From Pegea sp. RAD2-039 (Eukaryota > Chordata > Thaliacea > Salpida > Salpidae), in the NCBI GenBank assembly GCA_034620365.1, contig JAQGEQ010000091.1:558001-622000 (forward strand): a DNA stretch of 64,000 nt, in the 5' to 3' direction. The translations under genes and the position numbers were made by a program. This document shows positions 60,901 through 64,000 of this stretch, piece by piece (positions within the stretch are counted from its first letter, which is position 1; each line of letters opens with the position of its first letter). The notes beneath the pieces were generated by a model. It saw nothing but the letters and a program-made list of their open reading frames with translations. It searched no databases and was not told the origin of the DNA.

Positions 60901-62930
60901 AAGACATTATTTGAACCAACATTCTTCAAGCTATTTGTTAACAAATTTTTGATTGATAATCATGAAGTTTAAACACCAGTTGCCACAACAAACAGCTTTG
61001 ATGGTTCAAGATTTATTTTTACAATAGTATTCTGAAATTAACAAGACGGTTCCCCGATGCGATAAGAGGATTTCCTCACACACCTCAAAGCCTGGTGTGT
61101 TTCCTTATCTGAAAATAGTTAATAATTCGGCATTAGTAAAATTTTGAAGCGTCATCTACTACCTACTACTACACTAGATTGTTCTGAAGAAGCTGGCCAA
61201 TTGATCATACTAGGTTGTCAAGTTTTATCTTTAAAGTGAAAACTTTCGAAACAATATCTCTCTGCAAACATAACAATTGTCTTTCTCATAATTTTGCCAT
61301 CTGATTTGGATTTCTTTTAAGACTAGAATATTTTTGTAAGAATAGAAATTCCTTCTCATTTATTACTCTTAGGCATATTAACTTGCTACTTTTGTACTGA
61401 CTTAAGAGCATCAGATATTCTCTTTTTCTTTAAATCTTCTGTAGCAACTATATCTAACAATTGGTTGTTGTAGTGACTCTCAAAATTAATTGATTAACAT
61501 TTTTCATTACCATAGAATACAGAAAGTAATGTGTCTTTTAATCTATTTCAATTAGAAAATGTTTCTCTTACTAATCACTTTGAAATGCCAATTTTTTTAT
61601 TATAACTTTCTTGATTATCTATTTCATCTCTTATAGACATCATGATAAATGACGTCTAAAACATTTACGTCAGCGGTAAAATACTTTACTGTTATAACAC
61701 AGGCATCATAATAATAACTCAAATTTTTAAATTCTAGAATTTGTTATTTTTATAAAGTTTTCAAAATGATCAGAATATGATAGCGTTGACCATAAGATAT
61801 ATATTGTTTGAGTGAACTAGTTTTGTAGCTTGCATAAAATAGAAGTTTCAATTTGCCAACTACTGAATGACCTTTAATTGCTGTCAACAACTACTGTACT
61901 ATCTCTCTCATCTTAATTACTCTATTCTAGTTGCTTGGCATTTTGCACATAATTAAAGAAAATAATGAATAAGAACTGTACCATTATTTCCCTTGTTTTT
62001 AAGGAAAATTTATCCAAAATTTACAAGCTAAACAAATGTTTGAAATAATTAATAAGATTTAGAAATGGGAGTTTTACCTGATCTACTGTTAAGATCTAAA
62101 CCATCTAATCATGAAAAGCTATTTAACTTGTAGGCTATTAGAAATTTTTTTCATAATGAAGTACACCAAACAGCCAAAAGAATGGTAGAAAACATATAAG
62201 ACTAAAGATTAAATTTCTTAAAAAATGATTTTAAATCATCCTATTGTATAATTAAGTAACTTGTTTATAGTAAGTGTATAAAAGCAACATTTACCTCAGC
62301 TAATAATATTGAGAATAAAAACTATTAATGTTAACTTTAAATAATATTGTAGTCATGTAAGAACTTGCCAGTAATTAAATCATCAAGTTTTAAGCAAATA
62401 AGAGGTATTTAAAAAGGTTAAACAAGTTCAACATAACCAGCAACTAGTTTTTATCTCTACATAAATAGCAAAAACCCTAGTAAAATCTACCACCAGTTGA
62501 AAATAGTCAAATCCTAAAGTAGTTTTTCAATCTTGATGAATAGAAATTTAACCGAAATTATTAACTGCTAAATGAATACGACAGTAGCTGATGAGTCTAC
62601 GACTACTACAAGTAGTTGTGTACTTTAAGACTGACTTCTCGGAAACATAAGAATGGTTTTAATCAAGGTGACTGTTTGTTTATATACCCATCACTAACTA
62701 TACTACTTCTTGAATAAAACAATTTCTAATTCCACTGATGTAATTGCGATAGAAGGTTTCACAAATAACTTCTATTCAAGAAAATTTCAATTTGATAGTC
62801 GAATGCACAATGCTATAAAAAGAAGGAATTTCGTCAACTTGTGATGAAATATGGGCGGACACGAGAAAAAACAGACAAATTTCAGACAATCAGAAAATGT
62901 GATGGCTACTGCTTGATTAACTTGACTTGT
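57910..62930. other. Gene-poor A+T-rich region
   Basis: Only short unconvincing frames are present, such as minus-strand ones near 59337-59552, 59934-60122 and 60302-60550, none with recognisable homology. A branched inverted repeat near 61.06-61.11 kb is listed separately. An AATAAA near 58597 is the first clear signal after the 56.47-kb gene, but it is almost 700 bases past its stop. Confidence 0.5.
61061..61109. repeat. Compact branched inverted repeat
   Basis: GATAAG (61061-61066) can pair with CTTATC (61104-61109). Inside, GAGG (61066-61069) pairs with CCTC (61074-61077), and ACACACC (61078-61084) pairs perfectly with GGTGTGT (61094-61100) around a nine-base loop. The 49 bases could thus fold into a three-way junction, as RNA or as a cruciform. 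They are richer in G+C than their flanks. No known RNA family was recognised, and conserved hammerhead core bases are absent. Confidence 0.35.
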
Positions 62931-62935
62931 ATTTA

Positions 62936-64000
62936 TCAACTGCTTGATACAATGACTTGCTCTTTTGTTGAACCTGGAAGATTTTGCATAAAATAAAGAT
63001 TAAAATAGAATGAAAGTGAGGTACCTTTTATATCATCTTTTGAAAGTTGAAGGTCTTCATTTAGAATGAAGCTACGATTGATTGATGATAGGTTAAGGGG
63101 TGGTAAAGAGACGGGTTTTTTTAGAGGTAGTAAAATTCCCTGGTTTTCAAGGTCATCAGAAAGTGGTTTGACTTTGTTTTTATTTCTTTTCTTTTTTTTC
63201 TTCTTTTTTTCTTTATCAAGAACTGATGAAAAGTAAGATTTTTTATGAATAAAACAAGATTGAGATGAAATTATCTTACTTTGAATTTTACTATCATCAC
63301 AATAACCTTCATCAAAAGAAGACGGCTTCAAATCTGTAAATGAAATTTTAGTTTTAAACAAGATGCACGAGTAATCCTTCCTGCATCTATTAGATTACCT
63401 GCTGAAATATTTTGGTGAATTTCTTCTTCAGCTTCATTTAATCGACAACTTTCACAGCTTTTAACTTCAACAAAATCATCAATAATTGAACCAGGTAATT
63501 CAGCAGCTTGTTCATCAACTATAACATTCCCAAAACCTCTATTGACACACCCACCAGCTGTTTCATTCATCTCATCTACAGATTGCTTCACGCTTGATTG
63601 ACTTTTCAATAATCTCTCTGCAAGACTTCTTTTCTTTGATCTCTTTCCTGACCTTCCATAATGCTTACGATCGCTGACATCTGCATCCTTGTTTGAAGGA
63701 TCTTCTATAAGATTAGATTGATCTTTGACTGGGATTGTGTCGAGATCAGTTTCAGGATGTCCATAACACACATCAGGGCAATAAATGAGATCAACAGGAT
63801 GAGATGATCTTGGAGTAGGGTGGGAGTTTGGTTGAATGTTTGATTCTAGTTGAATGTTTGATTCTAGTGATGTGGTCTCACAGTGACCAAAACTAGGCTT
63901 CGAGTCCACTTGATTGAAACAGTCGTCCATCATTTGGTCTTTATCAAGTATTTCTCGTTCACTAGGAGTGATCTTGCGACCTTCAGGGAATTCTTTGACA
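62936..64000 (-). CDS. 3' part of an unknown basic, low-complexity protein (5' end outside window)
   Basis: The frame is open to the right edge, so the 5' end is missing. I infer three exons: 64000-63399, 63333-63025 and 62973-62936, separated by introns of 65 and 51 nt, all phase 1, giving 315 residues in the window. The 51-nt intron is a multiple of three and stop-free, so it could be read through, but its translation is Phe/Tyr-rich like intron sequence. The protein has an 18-base tandem repeat (LESNIQ twice), a CPDVCYGHPETD segment, a basic GRSGKRSKKRSLAERLLKS stretch that could act as a nuclear signal, a CESC pair, and a polylysine run (KEKKKKKKKRNKNK) before a Leu/Pro-rich piece. No domain was recognised. 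It may be the cytoplasmic or nuclear tail of a larger protein. Confidence 0.55.
63832..63867. repeat. 18-bp tandem repeat, two copies
   Basis: TTGAATGTTTGATTCTAG occurs twice without interruption, adding a second copy of six residues (LESNIQ) in the minus-strand protein. Being a multiple of three, it keeps frame and is likely to vary in copy number. Confidence 0.8.

Noticed and set aside
61061-61115. Hammerhead ribozyme
   Set aside because: The three-way shape is suggestive, but the conserved CUGANGA and GAAA core bases are not in the required places.
1-64000. CRISPR arrays, bacterial operons or ribosome binding sites
   Set aside because: The window is clearly eukaryotic nuclear DNA. No regularly spaced repeats were seen.
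1-64000. Reverse transcriptase, transposase or viral genes
   Set aside because: No catalytic motifs of these families were recognised in any frame. The only mobile-element signal is the non-coding SINE candidate.

Overview
This window is nuclear DNA from an invertebrate animal. It is very A+T-rich. Its genes are split by GT-AG introns, often only 49-65 nt, and use the standard genetic code. Long stretches lack any gene, and AATAAA signals follow most genes. The animal assignment rests on a myostatin/GDF11-type TGF-beta ligand, a metazoan-style ATG9, an SZT2 (KICSTOR) protein and a death-effector-domain protein. The phylum is undetermined. Two CTCF-like motifs hint at a bilaterian but do not prove it.

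Layout: 1-12.3 kb has no convincing gene. 12.47-14.66 kb (+) holds a three-exon myostatin/GDF11/myoglianin-type gene with a TATA box. 15-24.4 kb is gene-poor. 24.43-31.38 kb (+) holds a 19-exon ATG9 whose reading frame closes at every junction (787 aa). 33.99-37.75 kb (+) holds a 12-exon gene with a PH-like domain, two adjacent homologous exons and a putative PP1-docking motif. 39.10-40.55 kb (+) holds a five-exon death-effector-domain protein with a C-terminal domain of a kind seen in invertebrate immune proteins, followed at 40.74-41.67 kb (+) by a small coiled-coil gene. 43.12-53.21 kb (-) holds one uninterrupted 3365-codon frame encoding apparently full-length SZT2. 54.6-55.02 kb (-) is a GC-richer tRNA-derived SINE candidate. 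56.47-57.91 kb (+) is a two-exon basic, Ser-rich unknown protein. 57.9-62.9 kb is gene-poor but has one compact branched inverted repeat. 62.94-64.0 kb (-) is the 3' end of an unknown basic gene that runs off the right edge.

The genes do not form an operon or an obvious single pathway. SZT2 (brake on mTORC1) and ATG9 (autophagosome membrane supply) both act in nutrient-stress responses, but nothing here shows that their proximity is functional. The most notable points are the intronless SZT2 among intron-rich neighbours, the vertebrate-like exon structure of the myostatin-type gene, the DED protein and its neighbour, and the tandem exon duplication.
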